From assembly GCF_030253575.1 (NCBI RefSeq), contig NC_080561.1, positions 28,432,564-28,496,563 of the forward strand: 64,000 bases of DNA, given 5' to 3'. Below are positions 35,019 to 47,322 of this stretch, piece by piece. Below the pieces are notes generated by a model. The model was given only the letters and a program-made list of their open reading frames with translations. It searched no databases and was not told the origin of the DNA. Source of the stretch: Rhododendron vialii (taxonomy: Eukaryota; Streptophyta; Magnoliopsida; Ericales; Ericaceae). Position 1 is the first letter of the stretch. Each line of letters starts with the position of its first letter. Position numbers and translations under genes: made by a program.

Positions 35019-35864
35019 CTAGAAGTCAAAGCCAGCATCATCAAAGCCAGCGTCATACCCAGAATCTCCCACATCAGATATCATATCGCCCACCAACAAC
35101 CCTCCTAACAACCCTGCTCCCAACCCCAGCCCGAAATTGTTCTTCTTCTTCTTCTGCTGCTGCGGCTGCACCACCATCTGCGGCGGGTACCCGTACCCCT
35201 GCTGCTGGGGCGGCGGGTACCCGTAAGCAGGCCCCGCTGCAGGATACCCCGCGTATTGCGGCGGTGGCGGCGGGTATCCTGTGCCATACCCCTGCTGCGG
35301 TGCGGGATAACCTGCGTATGCCGGGTGCGGCTGTGCGTACCCCTGCGGCGGTGGCGGGTAGGCAGTGCTGGCTCCGGCATGGGCGGGGTACGCTGTCACC
35401 GGCTCGTCGGAATTCTTCGACTTTGCCGGCGGCGCATACGCCGGCGCGGACACCTTGTCTCCGAACTTGTAGGAAAATTTCAGGGTGCCCTTGAGCTTTC
35501 CCGACGGGGTGCGGACCTGGTACTCCACGACGTGCTCGGCGCCGCCGTCGGCGCGGTCAAGGAGTTCTTTCATGGGCACGGCGACCTCGCCGATGTCCTT
35601 GTCGCCCAGGGGGCGCTCGGACCGGAGGCGGAAGACGAGGGGGAGGCCGGGGTTCCGCGCCAGGGCGGCGGCGTCGACGGCAAAGTTGAGGCGGTCGTTC
35701 CACTTGGGGCTCTTCCCGCCGTCCTTGTCCACGCGGGTCTTGCGTTTCGTGGTGGGGTCGTCGGCGATCGAGACGACAACGTACACGTCCATCTTGGAGA
35801 TCAGGTTCACGTCTTTTAGGTTCTCGGCCGAGATCACCGTTATGTCCAGCGGACGATACTCCAT
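35019..35864 (-). CDS. SRC2: SRC2-like C2-domain protein
   Basis: An intronless protein of 281 residues. The N-terminal C2 domain (about 5-125) begins PLDITVISAENLKDVNLISK and has acidic residues at the loop positions expected for calcium-dependent lipid binding (MDVYVVVSIADD). A Pro/Gly/Tyr-rich region follows with repeated GYP/YAGYP units (about 150-230), then QQQKKKKNN, and a glycine-rich hydrophobic segment GLGLGAGLLGGLLVGDM close to the C-terminus that could insert in membrane. SRC2 proteins are cold-induced, calcium-responsive membrane-associated proteins. I chose the ATG at 35864 because family members start MEYRxL-like directly before the C2 domain; an upstream in-frame ATG at 35882 would add six residues. 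Confidence 0.92.
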   Translation of the reverse strand: MEYRPLDITVISAENLKDVNLISKMDVYVVVSIADDPTTKRKTRVDKDGGKSPKWNDRLNFAVDAAALARNPGLPLVFRLRSERPLGDKDIGEVAVPMKELLDRADGGAEHVVEYQVRTPSGKLKGTLKFSYKFGDKVSAPAYAPPAKSKNSDEPVTAYPAHAGASTAYPPPPQGYAQPHPAYAGYPAPQQGYGTGYPPPPPQYAGYPAAGPAYGYPPPQQQGYGYPPQMVVQPQQQKKKKNNFGLGLGAGLLGGLLVGDMISDVGDSGYDAGFDDAGFDF

Positions 35865-35910
35865 GATCTCTTCTTGAAACAAAAGGCTTCTTTTACAGAT
35901 CTTGTCTTCT

Positions 35911-35923
35911 GTTTATATATATG
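35911..35923 (-). promoter_or_regulatory. TATA box of the SRC2-like gene
   Basis: CATATATATAAAC on the minus strand lies about 50 bases upstream of the chosen start codon. The short distance implies a very short leader and supports initiation at 35864. Confidence 0.6.
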
Positions 35924-35999
35924 CTATAGATGGGGCACACGCGATTGAAAATACAATGGAGGTTAGAATTGGGGCTCTGGGTGATTATATACACTGGAG

Positions 36000-37660
36000 G
36001 TCGGGAACACGTGAACGAGAAAACAAGATGGAGAATGGGGGAGGGAGAAGGGAGAGAAGTTTCTGCCGGTGGCGGAATTTGGAGAGATGTACTCCGTAGA
36101 AGGTTGGAGAATGTAGGAACAACCGACTCTAGAGAGAGAAAAAGCAGAGTGAAAGTAGTGGGGGGAGAGGGATTCGATGGAAGGAAATGTATGGTAATTT
36201 GGACCGTTCTTTTGGAGCGTTGGGGTGGCTTTTATTCTAACCGGATTTTCTTTTAATTGATACGCGTTTAAATTTTATCTTGCTGAAAATGGTAAAGAAT
36301 AATCTCCGCGTCTTTTTCGGTTATTATATGGACGTTTATATTCGAGGAGTCAGAGAGGAGGTTTTGGATGCCGAGCGGGTATGTGTATCACGTGGGATCT
36401 ATCATGCATTCCAACTTTTATGTGTTTTGGACGATTCAAATTTATTCTTTTTCTCTCTTCGCTCTACCACTCTTTCTTCTCTTTCTCTTTCTCTCAAATC
36501 TGAACCGTTCAAAATACGTTTAAACGGCTGAAATAGCTAATGTGATGCTACGTGTGGGACGAACTGCAGGACGCCCAAAAACTTGTCTTGAGTCAGTGCT
36601 TTCCTCATTTGGAAGCACGTCCGTAAATGCGTAAATTATGTAGGCGTGTGAATAGCGTGTTTGCAACTTCGCGTGGTCCAAAAAAGGAAAAAAGAATAGC
36701 GTGTTTGCTGACGCGTAGATTGTTGACGGACTTCCTTTTTTTGGTGTGCGCGATCGATCATATTGGGGACGGACTAGTGCGATTAAAGATTCTCTCAACA
36801 AAATGTGACAAAACGATCAATTGTTTTAATTCTTTTGTCTAAGTTTTTTTTTAGAAAAAAAAAATCATCAATGATTTATTTGATATTTAAATTATTTATT
36901 TTACAAATTATATGATGGGTCATTAAAAGTTGATTTTATCTACTATCGATTTTGTGAACATTTCGAAAGGTTTTATTCATTTCATATTTATGTTTTGTAG
37001 CAGTTATTAAGCGGTTATCCGAGCAAGTTTATACGTACCTCAATTAATTTCGAGATCCTAAAGTTAATGACCAAACAAACTTTCCAATGGTCTCAAGGTT
37101 TGGAATGTTTAGCCTTCGTAGCTTTCGAACATGCGACTGCATAAAGGACAAACAATTATTTGTTTTCTCATACTCACTTAGTCAAATCTTGTAGGGTTTC
37201 ATTTAATATTCAAAATTACATTGTTCTATTAGCTTGAATAACATCAAAAAGAATCAATATCAAAATGTAAACCCCCGGTTATAGTGCTTTTTTGAAATCA
37301 TAGTCAATCTCTTTAATCTCTCTTGTGAAACGATAGTTCGAAGGCAAAAATAAAAACCTTGTTAGCTCACTCGATTTATTTTAATTATAACCTTTTTTTA
37401 ATCAAATGTAAGAACATATCAATTGTCCATTATTGTTGTGTTTGTTAAATCAAAAATTTTCAACAAAGTAATTTGATTTTCATAATATTGTGAATTGGGT
37501 GGAAAACAAAAAAAGGTAAAATAAAAGTGAAAAAATAAAGAATAAAGGGCGGTGGTGGGCTTGGGAATCGAACATGACTCCTCTAGCCATTGACCACAAC
37601 ACCAAGGAGGTAATTTACGCTGACATGGGAAACTTTTTTATATTTATATCTAACATAAAT
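36000..37660. other. Spacer, no gene seen
   Basis: Nothing coding is convincing. A tRNA-like A/B-box arrangement in complement lies at about 37560-37612 (GTTGTGGTCAATGG, then TTCGATTCCC), too compressed for a functional tRNA gene. Confidence 0.4.
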
Positions 37661-37735
37661 TTTTTTTTTGGTTGCCCCAATCCGGAGGTTGCCCAAGTCC
37701 GAGGATTTGCAGGGCTTAACCCGAGACCGGCCCTG
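37661..37735 (-). mobile_element. hAT-type terminus
   Basis: On the minus strand CAGGGCCGGTCTCGGGTTAA starts a sequence typical of hAT ends, related to the complete element at 49385-49762. The other end was not found, so the boundary to lower coordinates is open; the tRNA-like motif at 37.58 kb may belong to it. Confidence 0.45.
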
Positions 37736-37954
37736 TGCATATGCTAGAATAAATGCTAAGAAGTAGTAGTAATTCAGGCCCAAAACAGAACTTGTTCAAA
37801 CGAAAACTAAGCAAATTTGTTTTGACTACCCAACGCTGCGTTAAGTAATAAGTTGCTTTTCTGTGCTTTGATTTTTTCTTATGAGCAGTTAACCAACTTA
37901 CCTAGTTTTACCAATTACCACCAAACATGCTTATTGACTTATTCTTTATAATTA

Positions 37955-38079
37955 GGGGATGTGATTTTGGCACTCCAGTTTTAGCCAATGACACTCCACT
38001 TTTTGTTTTGTTTTCTCACATGATCAAGACACAAAGTGAAGTGCCAGTGGCTAAAACTAGAGTGCCAAAATCAATTTCC
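37955..38079. mobile_element. 125-bp foldback MITE with 8-bp TSD
   Basis: The exact flanking repeat TATAATTA lies at 37947-37954 and 38080-38087. The arms share GATTTTGGCACTCyAGTTTT in inverted orientation. The 8-base duplication suggests hAT mobilisation. Confidence 0.8.
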
Positions 38080-38409
38080 TATAATTAATTGCAAACAAAT
38101 ACTAAGTAACTAAAACACTGGGCGCAACAAAGTGGTATCTACATGTTTAAATTTAAAAAAAGAAATGAATTTCACACTTCCTTTTTCTCATGAAGGACTC
38201 CATTCTTTGACTCTAAGTGCAATTTTTATGTGTAATTTTTTCACTAAAAGACAAAAGATGAAGTGCATGCATATACAAAGAAAAGTGTAAAAATCATTAT
38301 CCATTTTAAAATCATCGTACATTGGGTGTTGTTAAATTACTATTTTACTAACAAAATACTGATATATACCGGTCACCGTCCAATCAATTGTCCAAATAAT
38401 CTTCTTGGA

Positions 38410-38590
38410 TAGCAGTGTTATATGAGGGTTTCTTAGAAAGTCTACATCCACCACTCAACTTTTACTGCTCCACCCACCGTTCATAATCTCACCATCCAGG
38501 CCCGGATTCTAAAAAACTCTTTAGATGGTGAAATGTTGAACGGTGAAGCAGAACGGTTGAGGTCGCATCACTGAGGTTTCTTATCACTTT
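38410..38590. repeat. Imperfect inverted repeat
   Basis: CACTCAACTTTTACTGCTCC and CCGTTCATAATCTCACCATC pair loosely with GATGGTGAAATGTTGAACGG and GAAGCAGAACGGTTGAGG. Probably a decayed MITE. Confidence 0.4.
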
Positions 38591-39471
38591 TTTTGGAAGA
38601 GACAGGACCCGCTCCACAACTCCTCCATAAAATATGCAATAGATGCATATAGGTACTGTAGGATGTTACATCAAACGACATCCAAATATCCACATGAATA
38701 TAAATCACCATGGCATTGGGTACAATTGGATCATATCTTATTTACTTATTTATATGAGCAGAAAATAAGCACAATCTCAATAGACAATCCCGCACCAAAT
38801 TAAACATCTTTAAAAAACTTTTTAATTTCTTTGCACCAAATTCAAGATCTTAATTAGTTCTTTACATCGATGCAAAAAAGTTTTCAAAAATCGCCGTACA
38901 TAGGGTATTGGAAAGTTAAGTCTTTTTACTCGTAAATTACACGTCTTTTCGTAAAAGAACACTTGAAAATGGACCAAGCAAATAAGAAATAAGAAATGAA
39001 ACCAAACGAGCCAGAGAGTGAGAGCGGGAGGCCTAGCCACAAGATAGGCCTTGGAGAGCCAACACCCGCTCCATTTGCCAGTGGCCACCAAGTGCCTAAT
39101 GGGAGGCATAGTTCAATGACATTATTCCAAAACATAACAAACGCTAAACAACATAAATGTCATGTAAAGGACTCTAACAAGCTTACGACATAAACTTCTA
39201 AATAAAACGCTAGAAAAAAAAAAAACATGAAATGAAGGAACTTTTATCACTATCATCACTTCGGTATACACGATATTGAGTACAAATCATTCATTTGTTT
39301 CAATTTCTTTGGTTCTCACAATAAACCCCTTCGACCACGGCAGGACCACGGCGCCTTTGTTTTGCGGTGAATTCTTCCCCCAAGATAGGAAAGCAATACG
39401 ACTTCGCCCGATAATCAGCCCACCCCGGCCCAACTGATTTCTCCCCCATCGAATTCTTGCAAATTTTCTCA

Positions 39472-42400
39472 TCAGAGGGGATGATAGGGTACATAACCCA
39501 GAAAGCTACTCACGTTGGTTACTAGATCATTACACTTGGTGAGAAGGCCGAGCATCTGTTGAGCAATGTCTATTTTTGTTGGGGGCACGAGCATTTGTTG
39601 GGCAATGTCTATGTTTGTTGGGCTTGGCCCAGCCCGAGCCATATTGGCACTAAAATTGTGAGTATTTCTAGGTTCTACTTCACCATAGCCCATATTATTT
39701 GAAGTGTTTGGAAGTTTTGCTGTAGCAGGAGGAAGAGGTAGAATGCCCTTTTGAAAATTCCTAGTATTAAATTCCATTCCATGAGATGATGATGATGAAG
39801 AAGAAGAAGATTTACCACCAACATCAGCAAAACTAGTTGTATTGTTGAAGTAGTTGTTCTTATTAGTACCAACTATCAATTGCTCACCACCCCCACCGCC
39901 ACTACTCTCTCCACCCTCCAACACAAATTTTACACGAGGGGTCCCTCTACTGCTACCATTACCATTGCTGCCGCCACCGGTGGTGACTGCCCCCGCCGCC
40001 TCCTCGCCCGCCGCCTTCTTCAGACATGACTTGAGCTGAACCACCGGCTGCGGCTTCGGAGGCTTTTGTTCGACTGCATCTTCTCTTTGAGCTTTGCCTT
40101 CCGAATCGGGTCCCATTGCTCCCGTTGTCCGGATGCTGGATTTCACATTCACATTGCCAAACAAGGAATTACTTCCGGAAAGATGCTTGTGTGCAGCCTC
40201 AGCATCAGCTCTATAAAGAAAGACAACACGGCATGTGAAAGACTGCCAGAAAACCCGGGTGGCCGAATGATCCAACGGACCAAAACGAGCTAGCCTAGCC
40301 TTAAGCTCAGATCCGGATGGGAGGTTTGTATTGGGAGGAAACTTCATAACCAACATTGTAGGTACACGTGCCTTTGATGGGGACTCGGTTGTTTTCTTGA
40401 TAGAATCTGGTTTCAATAGTTTCGGCGGTCTAATAGCCACTGCTTCTTTTCCATCTCTATGGATTTCTAGGGGTATTTGAGCAGCCTTCTTTTCAACAGC
40501 CAGAGACTTCAACTCCTCTACTTTCTTCATCCTTTTTGAGGCCATTTCCTCTTGACGATCAGACGGGCCACGTTTCCGGCCGCCTTTTGTCGGGTCATCA
40601 GGCCTGATTAGAGGCTTCGGGTGTTTTGGAGATGGCAGCTCTTTAATCCCTCGGGATGGAACTTCAAAAGCCCCAGAACTGCCAGCTGCCGATTTCGAGG
40701 CATGAACTTCGTTTGCCTCAGTCTCAGCTGGGGAAAAGCTTTTCTCGTAAACAATCGACCGGAATTTCAAAAAGGCCTTCTGTACAGTTGGAGAAATACT
40801 CATATCCACCCCATGGAAGGGATTGAGGGCCAGAGCTTGCAAATCACCCAGTAACTGTGGAAGCTTGAGATCAGTATCACCCATGCCAAATGTTGACCGC
40901 TTCCCAATAGAATCAGGCAACAATGAACTAATTGTCCCACTTTTCCCAGTAGCAGATTGATTCTGCATGAGATCAGAGGACCTCTCGACACAAAACTCCA
41001 TCTCTTGCTTCTTTTTCTTCTTCTCTTCCCCTGGGGCAGATTTCTCAACACCCAGATCAGAGGATGTTTCGCTACCAAATTCTATCTTTTTCTTCTGTTT
41101 TTTCTTCTTTTCCCCTGGGGCAGATTTCTCAACACCCAGATCAGAGGATGTTTTGATACCAATTTCTATCTTTCTCTTCTTCTTTTCTCCTGAGGCAGAT
41201 TTCTCAACACCCAGTTCCCCAACAGGACGTTTAAGAAGCTTGGCCTTCTTTTTCCCAGTGACGATATGCGCTCTTGGATCCTGACCATGAAGCTTCGGAT
41301 CAATCTCCCGTGAAACACGTTTTCCTTCGTCATTTGTATCTGGTAGACTTGGAGGTTGATGGAAGTCTTCATCTAACCCCGATGTAGTTGCCCTTTGACG
41401 ATCATGTTTCAAGTTCATTGTCCCATCACCACCTTTTGATTCCAGCAGAGCACCCTTCCCATTATCAAAAGAAGAATTTGAAGCCTGCCCCCATGAAGAA
41501 GTCTCAGCAAAGGTAAAAGGGGGCTCAACCATACTAGCTGCAGACCCCTCTACTTGCCTAGAGAATGCTCCTTGCCCCTTTTGGTGGATTTTCACCTCAC
41601 TTGGTTCGTCTCTCCTTTTAAAGAGGTATTTCTCTTTATTTTCATGCTCTTTCAATTTACTGGGTTTTGTAGAGTTCTTTCTCCGCTTACCCAAGGCCTC
41701 TGCCATCACCATTGGCCCACTCAATGGAGCTGTCAAAATGACAACACAAAATAAGAAGAGCAAATCGACAATGTTGATCCTTTTTCCGTGGCCAAAAAAA
41801 AAAAATCGACAATGTTGATAAATCGAGTAGTTTAATTTGTAAGCCAATAGATGGTGCAAATAGGATTTTAACAAGCAAACTCCAGTCTTAATGATGCATA
41901 AAGTACTGCCAGGAGTGCCAACAGCAAAAAGTGGTGCTCATTAAACTTGGGGATCTACAAAATTAAGAGTTCCTACGTTAAAGGTGGAAATCAACAATTT
42001 CTCTGCTGTAAAACAAAATATTCAGACTATGATAATCAATTGCCAAGACAAAGAAGAAAGGACAGGGGAAGTAATATCTGGTCAATGCGCTTGACTACTC
42101 ATAATGTATAATTACGAGCTGACAAAGATCATGCCAAAGTAAAGGGGAAGTAATATCTGGTTGTGCCTTCCAATTTATGTGCCCTAAGCGTGCTAAGCCA
42201 ACACTGACAAAGATCTGGCTAGTACAAGCTGGGGAAGTAATATCTGGTCAATGCACTTGACTACTCATAATGTATAATTACATCAAACAGCAGCCCTACA
42301 CTGCAAAAGATACCAATCTCCAACATAAAACAGAATTCCTAATGTATAATTGTACTCATAATGTATAATTACATCAAACCTAAGTTCTACTCATAATGTA

Positions 42401-45315
42401 TACCATCCACCACAACGTTGAAATTTTGAACATGTTAACATGCCATAAATGATAAAACTTAGATGCAGATGGTTGCAATTAACAGTATTGCAGTCAAAGG
42501 AAGTCAGACTTGTCAGCAGAATAAAATTGGAAGTGCATCATGGGTTCTTTAAACCCCCAACACATTTCAGTACTCCTTGACAAAGTTCAAGTTGAACAAA
42601 AGAACTGCATTTAAGAACTACGTCATTGACAAATATAAGTAAGAAGCTGCGTAAATAGCCATCCACTATTCAGGTCACTGACAATACACAGAAGTCAATC
42701 ACCTATTCAAACAACATTAACTGCATAGCAGCATTGGATGGCTTGACATTCAAGAATCATCACCGATTCTTCTTATTGCCATGTTTATAACTGACAAAAG
42801 CAATCACTACTGCTTCATCATGCGTTCCAATAAAAATATTTGCAAATGGTGAAAAACATAAGACAACGTGTGCAACAGTTCAAGGAATCTGGCTAAGAAC
42901 TTTCAACATATAAGAAAATAGTACTACAATGAAAACAGTTTGTTTCTTCTTCCTGATACTTTCTGTTTCTTCATAAGTAAATCAAGCGCAGGAGAGAAGC
43001 ATCAAGGGGGATGCAACCCATGTACAAAAGACAGAAAAACCAATAACCCCATCTAAAAGCCAGCTAGGAAGAGTAACAAAAAAATGGCTCCTAGTCCTTG
43101 GAGCGCGGTTCAGGCTTGCTTTTCAGACATTGGGTTCCAAATAATACTGTAGAAAGGATTTAGCAGCTCACAAGAAAATGTTAGAAGAAGCTACGCACCA
43201 AACAAAACACAGATGCGACACATTACAGGCTTTTAACCATCTTTGCAATCCTCAAGAAATAGAGAGAGAACTTGACATGCACTTCGGAACAATATATCAC
43301 TATGAACATACATAAAAGCACAACCTTACATAAATACTTCCAAGTTTTACGTTACAAATCCTCCTATTTATATCAAAATAACAAACAATCATTTTTTACA
43401 GTTTCAGTGGAGAAAAAGAGTGAATAAAATTGTTTAAAAAAATCTCAATACAAACAAATAGGAAAATAAGCCATGGAGTTCATAATACAGCCCAAAAGTA
43501 TGTCAATAACGTTGAAAAAGTGTGATGGTGTGGGAGTCCATAAGAATATGTCAACTTTGCAATCTGCATGCATAGGAAATCGACGCACATTTCACACAAT
43601 TGGAGGCACTTTCACATATCCCCATGCACTCCACACGTATACCGACATAATTTCAAAACAACCCAGTGGGCTGTTTTTAGCATTTTTCTAACTATACTAG
43701 CTGGCTCCTAAGGTACTTTCTTTGGACTTGCGGCATCTTTATTGTGTGTCAAAAGAGATTGACATGTGTGTTACACAAGTGTCCAGAGCCTCTCCTATCT
43801 AAAAAACCAATAGCTTAACAAAAAATCAACCCCGTAAGTGAAAAATGAAAATTCCCTCCAACGCTTTAAATTACACCAATAAACTTGTCCCACAAATAAA
43901 AAAGGTAGGAGGTCAACTACAGCATGACTACCTTTTCTAAGAGAAACCATTGAAAAGATGCGGAAATAACGAAATGCATTTAGCACAATCTCTGCATACA
44001 AAGATATTTCTATGCATGCGCAAAGTCTCCCCCAAAATCATTACTAAAAATGCTACAAGTGCCAGATAAGCGTGATGTTCTCATGTCTGATCAAACAACA
44101 GGTCATAAGCAACAATTTAGGGGGAAATAAGTATCAAAGCATTAACCCAACAAGTCATGCAAAGAGAAAGTATCAATTACCCCTAACAGGCTGAGCAACT
44201 GCTGCCAATGATTCACGGGAAGGACGCACCGGCTGCTGACCAAATGCTTGAGCATAGGTCTCATCAAACTCCTCGAACACTGCTTTTCGATAAGCCAAAG
44301 CAGTAGCCTTATTCTTGACAAAATAAATACTGGTATACACCTCATCTCTAGCAATCAATGCCAACTGCTTGATAAAAGCAACAGTATCTCTCGGCTGAAA
44401 ACTCTCTCTGGCTTTCCTAATCTGACTGACGGAGTAAACCGCTCCAGTCTCATAATCATTCAAATCAACAGCATAGTATCCTTGAGCATTACCCGGCCTA
44501 AAATTATATGGGTTCCTGCAGCGGCAAGCCAAACCCAGACCACTTCTCCGGTTAACCTCATCAACTGCATCTTCCACAGCCTTAACAAAAGTTCTCGAAT
44601 TCGTTTGCCTCGACTTCTCAGAGTAATTACTTTCAAATGGAATGAGCTCTTCTGGCTCAAACCATCCATAGCTACTGTCACCAAAGAAAGCAACCAACAC
44701 ATGACCTTCACTCTTTGTCCGACGAACTGAAGGCGATGCAAATGACTCATTATAAATAACACCCGGCCACCACGGGTGTGATTTCACCTTCCCCCAAATC
44801 ATATCCCCTATTTCATAACCATAACCCACAGAGGTCGACAGCCCAACCCCCGTCACCTCGCCCTTCCCATTAGCCACGAAATCATCAAACGTTGAAACAT
44901 TCGACTTGCGGACACTTGCTCTCGAACCAACACCCTTTTCCTTGGTATCGAACTCATCACTCCCCACCCTAGACCACCGTGACTCCAGCGCTCTTCCCTT
45001 CTCCCCCCGTCTACGGTCATCCACCACCCGTCCCAAATCATCGTTTCGAAAATCAGAATCCCTTCTCTCATCACCCTCCAAAACCCTATGTCTTTCAGAT
45101 TCACCACCCACCGAAACTCTGCCCTCCGCAACCGAAACCCTAGAACCAAAATCACTATCATAAGCTCGATTACTCTCGAGCTCCTCTAAAACCCCGACCT
45201 CCGCACCACTAGCGTCACTATCGGAGCCGACGTCAGCCGAAACCCTAGCTTTTCCTAGAGGTACGTCTGGGATCGAATCGGAGTTTCGATCCAACTCCAA
45301 ACCCTTGTCGCGCAT
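39472..45315 (-). CDS. PDP1: PWWP-domain chromatin protein (PDP1/PDP2 type)
   Basis: Two coding exons, 44181-45315 and 39472-41729, join in frame (QPVR|APLSGP) to 1130 residues across a 2.45-kb intron. The PWWP domain is at about 168-230 (GDMIWGKVKSHPWWPGVIY). Downstream lie three lysine-rich repeats of about 28 residues (LGVEKSAPGEKKKK..., about 548-632), an RRM-like fold at about 832-912 (LVMKFPPNTNLP...), and an Arg/Gly/Ser-rich tail, the usual plant layout. PWWP domains read methylated H3K36 or related marks. PDP proteins act with MSI4/FVE and MSI5 and in PEAT complexes, affecting H3K27me3, histone acetylation and flowering. The ATG at 45315 lies just after a 5' UTR intron acceptor; an ATG 12 bases upstream falls in that intron. 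PDP1 versus PDP2 is undecided. Confidence 0.93.
42065..42410. repeat. Interspersed short repeats in the PWWP intron
   Basis: GGGGAAGTAATATCTGGT occurs at about 42065, 42144 and 42231, and CTCATAATGTATAATTAC or close variants occur four to five times to 42400. Copies 1 and 3 also share TGACTACTCATAATG, indicating repeated slippage or unequal duplication. Confidence 0.75.
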
Positions 45316-45317
45316 CG

Positions 45318-45404
45318 CTGAAATCATCGTACGGTTTTAAATTAAAGCTCATACGAAACCCTAGATATCGAGCGAACGAGGGATTTTGATACAAGGGAAC
45401 ATAC
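45318..45404 (-). other. Short 5' UTR intron of the PWWP gene
   Basis: The donor AG|GTATGTTC at 45404 and acceptor ATTTCAG| at 45318 bound an 87-base intron that ends two bases before the start codon. Leader introns at this position are common in plant housekeeping genes. Inferred from splice signals only. Confidence 0.5.
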
Positions 45405-45535
45405 CTATTTTACGACGATGCAAGTTGAAAAACCACGGAAATGACGGAGTTTTGCAGGAAAGCTAGAGAAAAAATGGGGGAATCTGTGAGGGATGAAGGA
45501 GGATGAAGGAGGGGGGAGGAGAAGGTGTTGGAATG

Positions 45536-45561
45536 GAGGAGGAGGAGGAGGAGGAGGGGGT
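45536..45561. repeat. (GGA)n tract upstream of the PWWP gene
   Basis: About eight GGA units (TCC on the coding strand) occur in the presumed 5' UTR or promoter. Confidence 0.8.
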
Positions 45562-45761
45562 GTTGGAACGGAGTTTCGCACAAAACTGCGGGCGGTTCAG
45601 GATGTGTTGCTATTTTGATGCGACACGTTGCTGGATGAGGGGTACGTGCGTCATTTTAAGTTGAGAGTTTTGTAAGGATAAATATGATTTTCTTTTTCGC
45701 CAATTCACAATCTCTTTGGGGCCGATTGGATACCATATGTGTTTTGAATATATTATTTTTT

Positions 45762-45917
45762 GTATTTATAAAGGGAGATAAAATAGTAAGGGGTATTAGT
45801 TAAAGATGGAGGGTCACATTAATGTAACATTTATAATTTTTTTGTATTTATGAAAGGAGATAAGATTGTAAAGGGTATTAGTTAAAGATGAAAGGTGACA
45901 TTGATGTGACATTTATA
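45762..45917. repeat. Tandem duplication, 82-bp period
   Basis: GTATTTAT(A/G)AA(G/A)GGAGATAA starts copies at 45762 and 45844. Both continue GGGTATTAGTTAAAGATG and end ACATTTATA. Confidence 0.7.
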
Positions 45918-46328
45918 GAAGGTGTATTAAAAAGTAGATGATTTAGATGATGTATTAGAAGGAAGGGTGTATAATGTAAAAAATTGTCAAATGACTCATT
46001 TGCTCTTGTGCAGCCCTAAACTTTATTATGCCTAACATTAATTATATAATTACAAAACTTAATATATTTAATGATTTTTCGACAATTCTAGGTTATAATA
46101 ATTTACTATACCAATAAATTAAATAATATAACAATTTTTTAAAATATAAATTTTATTTACTCATTATAAAAAAAAAAACTAGAATGTTATTTAGTTTAAA
46201 AAAAACATTTTCAATTTGTTCCTGCCATCTTTTTTTTTTTTTTTTCCATCCAGCCGTTCATTTTCATTCTTCTGTTTTCCAATACACCAAATCATTTTTC
46301 TTTTTTCCTCGTTCTTATCGTTTACTCC

Positions 46329-46361
<33 letters not shown>
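46329..46361. repeat. (GA)n microsatellite
   Basis: About 16 GA units. The surrounding 45920-46850 has no supported gene; small frames here are low-complexity. Confidence 0.85.
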
Positions 46362-46365
<4 letters not shown>

Positions 46366-46847
46366 GAAGAAGAAAAAAGAAGCAGCGGCGGCCACTGGTC
46401 CTCGCTCTCTGATCGTCTTTCTCTCCGATATGTAAGGAACCCAAGTACGTCTCTCTAGTCTCTACATATACATACATATTTGTGTGTGTGTGTTTTTGTG
46501 GTGGTGGCCTATTCTTCTTCTTCTTCGCTATCTCTGTTAGTAAAGAGAGAGAGCCATTAGGGGAGGGGATGAGAAGGGGTGTTTTGGTCAAAAATCAGGC
46601 GTATATACCCGGATTAGCTATTGCTACCTGGGAGGGTAGCAATAATTTATTGTTGTTCTGGGTGTATTAGTGAATATGGAGATTAGTTAATACAGGGGAA
46701 GAAATAGATGCCAAACGGTGTATTGACCTTTCATCCGGGTGTATTGTGTAATACACCCACCGTATACACCATCCAATTAAGTTAGTGAACAAAACACTTG
46801 TACTATGTCATGTATAGTATATAAGACTTTTATGCACTGGACTTTTG

Positions 46848-47180
46848 GCACACAAATAATAATTTTGGCATTATTACTACCCTTTTTTTTTTATAATTAT
46901 TGAGAAAAACTTTTTAAAGTAACCTCCGTCAATCTCGCCCGTCCAAAAGTATTCTGGACGAAAACAAACTATTACCGGTAAAAGATATTAATGGGTAGTG
47001 ATAATGCCAAAATTGTTTTTTGTTGGGGCCAAAACTCTCATGCATAAAAGTATTGTACACTGCACATGGTACAAGCTTTTGTGCACTAAAGTTTTGGTAT
47101 TATCATTTCTCATATTTATTACCGGTAATAGTTTAAAAACGTATCTCAACCATTGACGGCTAAGATTGTCTTTGGACGGG
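46848..47180. repeat. Overlapping inverted repeats
   Basis: ATTTTGGCATTATTACTACCC pairs with the inverse GGGTAGTGATAATGCCAAAA, and TTATTACCGGTAATAGTTT nearby repeats AACTATTACCGGTAA in inverse. Probably two related MITE fragments. Confidence 0.45.
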
Positions 47181-47322
47181 TAAAAAGGTATATTGAAAAA
47201 AATGCAACACATAAAATTCATGCGAGTAAAGACAAAAAATATAGTGTGGACGGTAAAAATCACTTCCCCTTTTAAAAGGGACTTTATTTTTACTTGTACC
47301 TTTTACCATAATTTTTTTTCGA

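Noticed and set aside
35256-35819. 187-codon plus-strand open frame
   Set aside because: It is the antisense shadow of the GC-rich C2-domain gene.
37560-37612. Possible tRNA gene on the minus strand
   Set aside because: The A- and B-box-like motifs are too close together and no paired acceptor stem is evident; more likely part of a transposon.
39472-41874. Open frame of 800 codons as a complete gene with its own ATG
   Set aside because: The first about 50 codons are intron sequence; the acceptor at 41730 and the in-frame join to the PWWP exon show it is the second coding exon.
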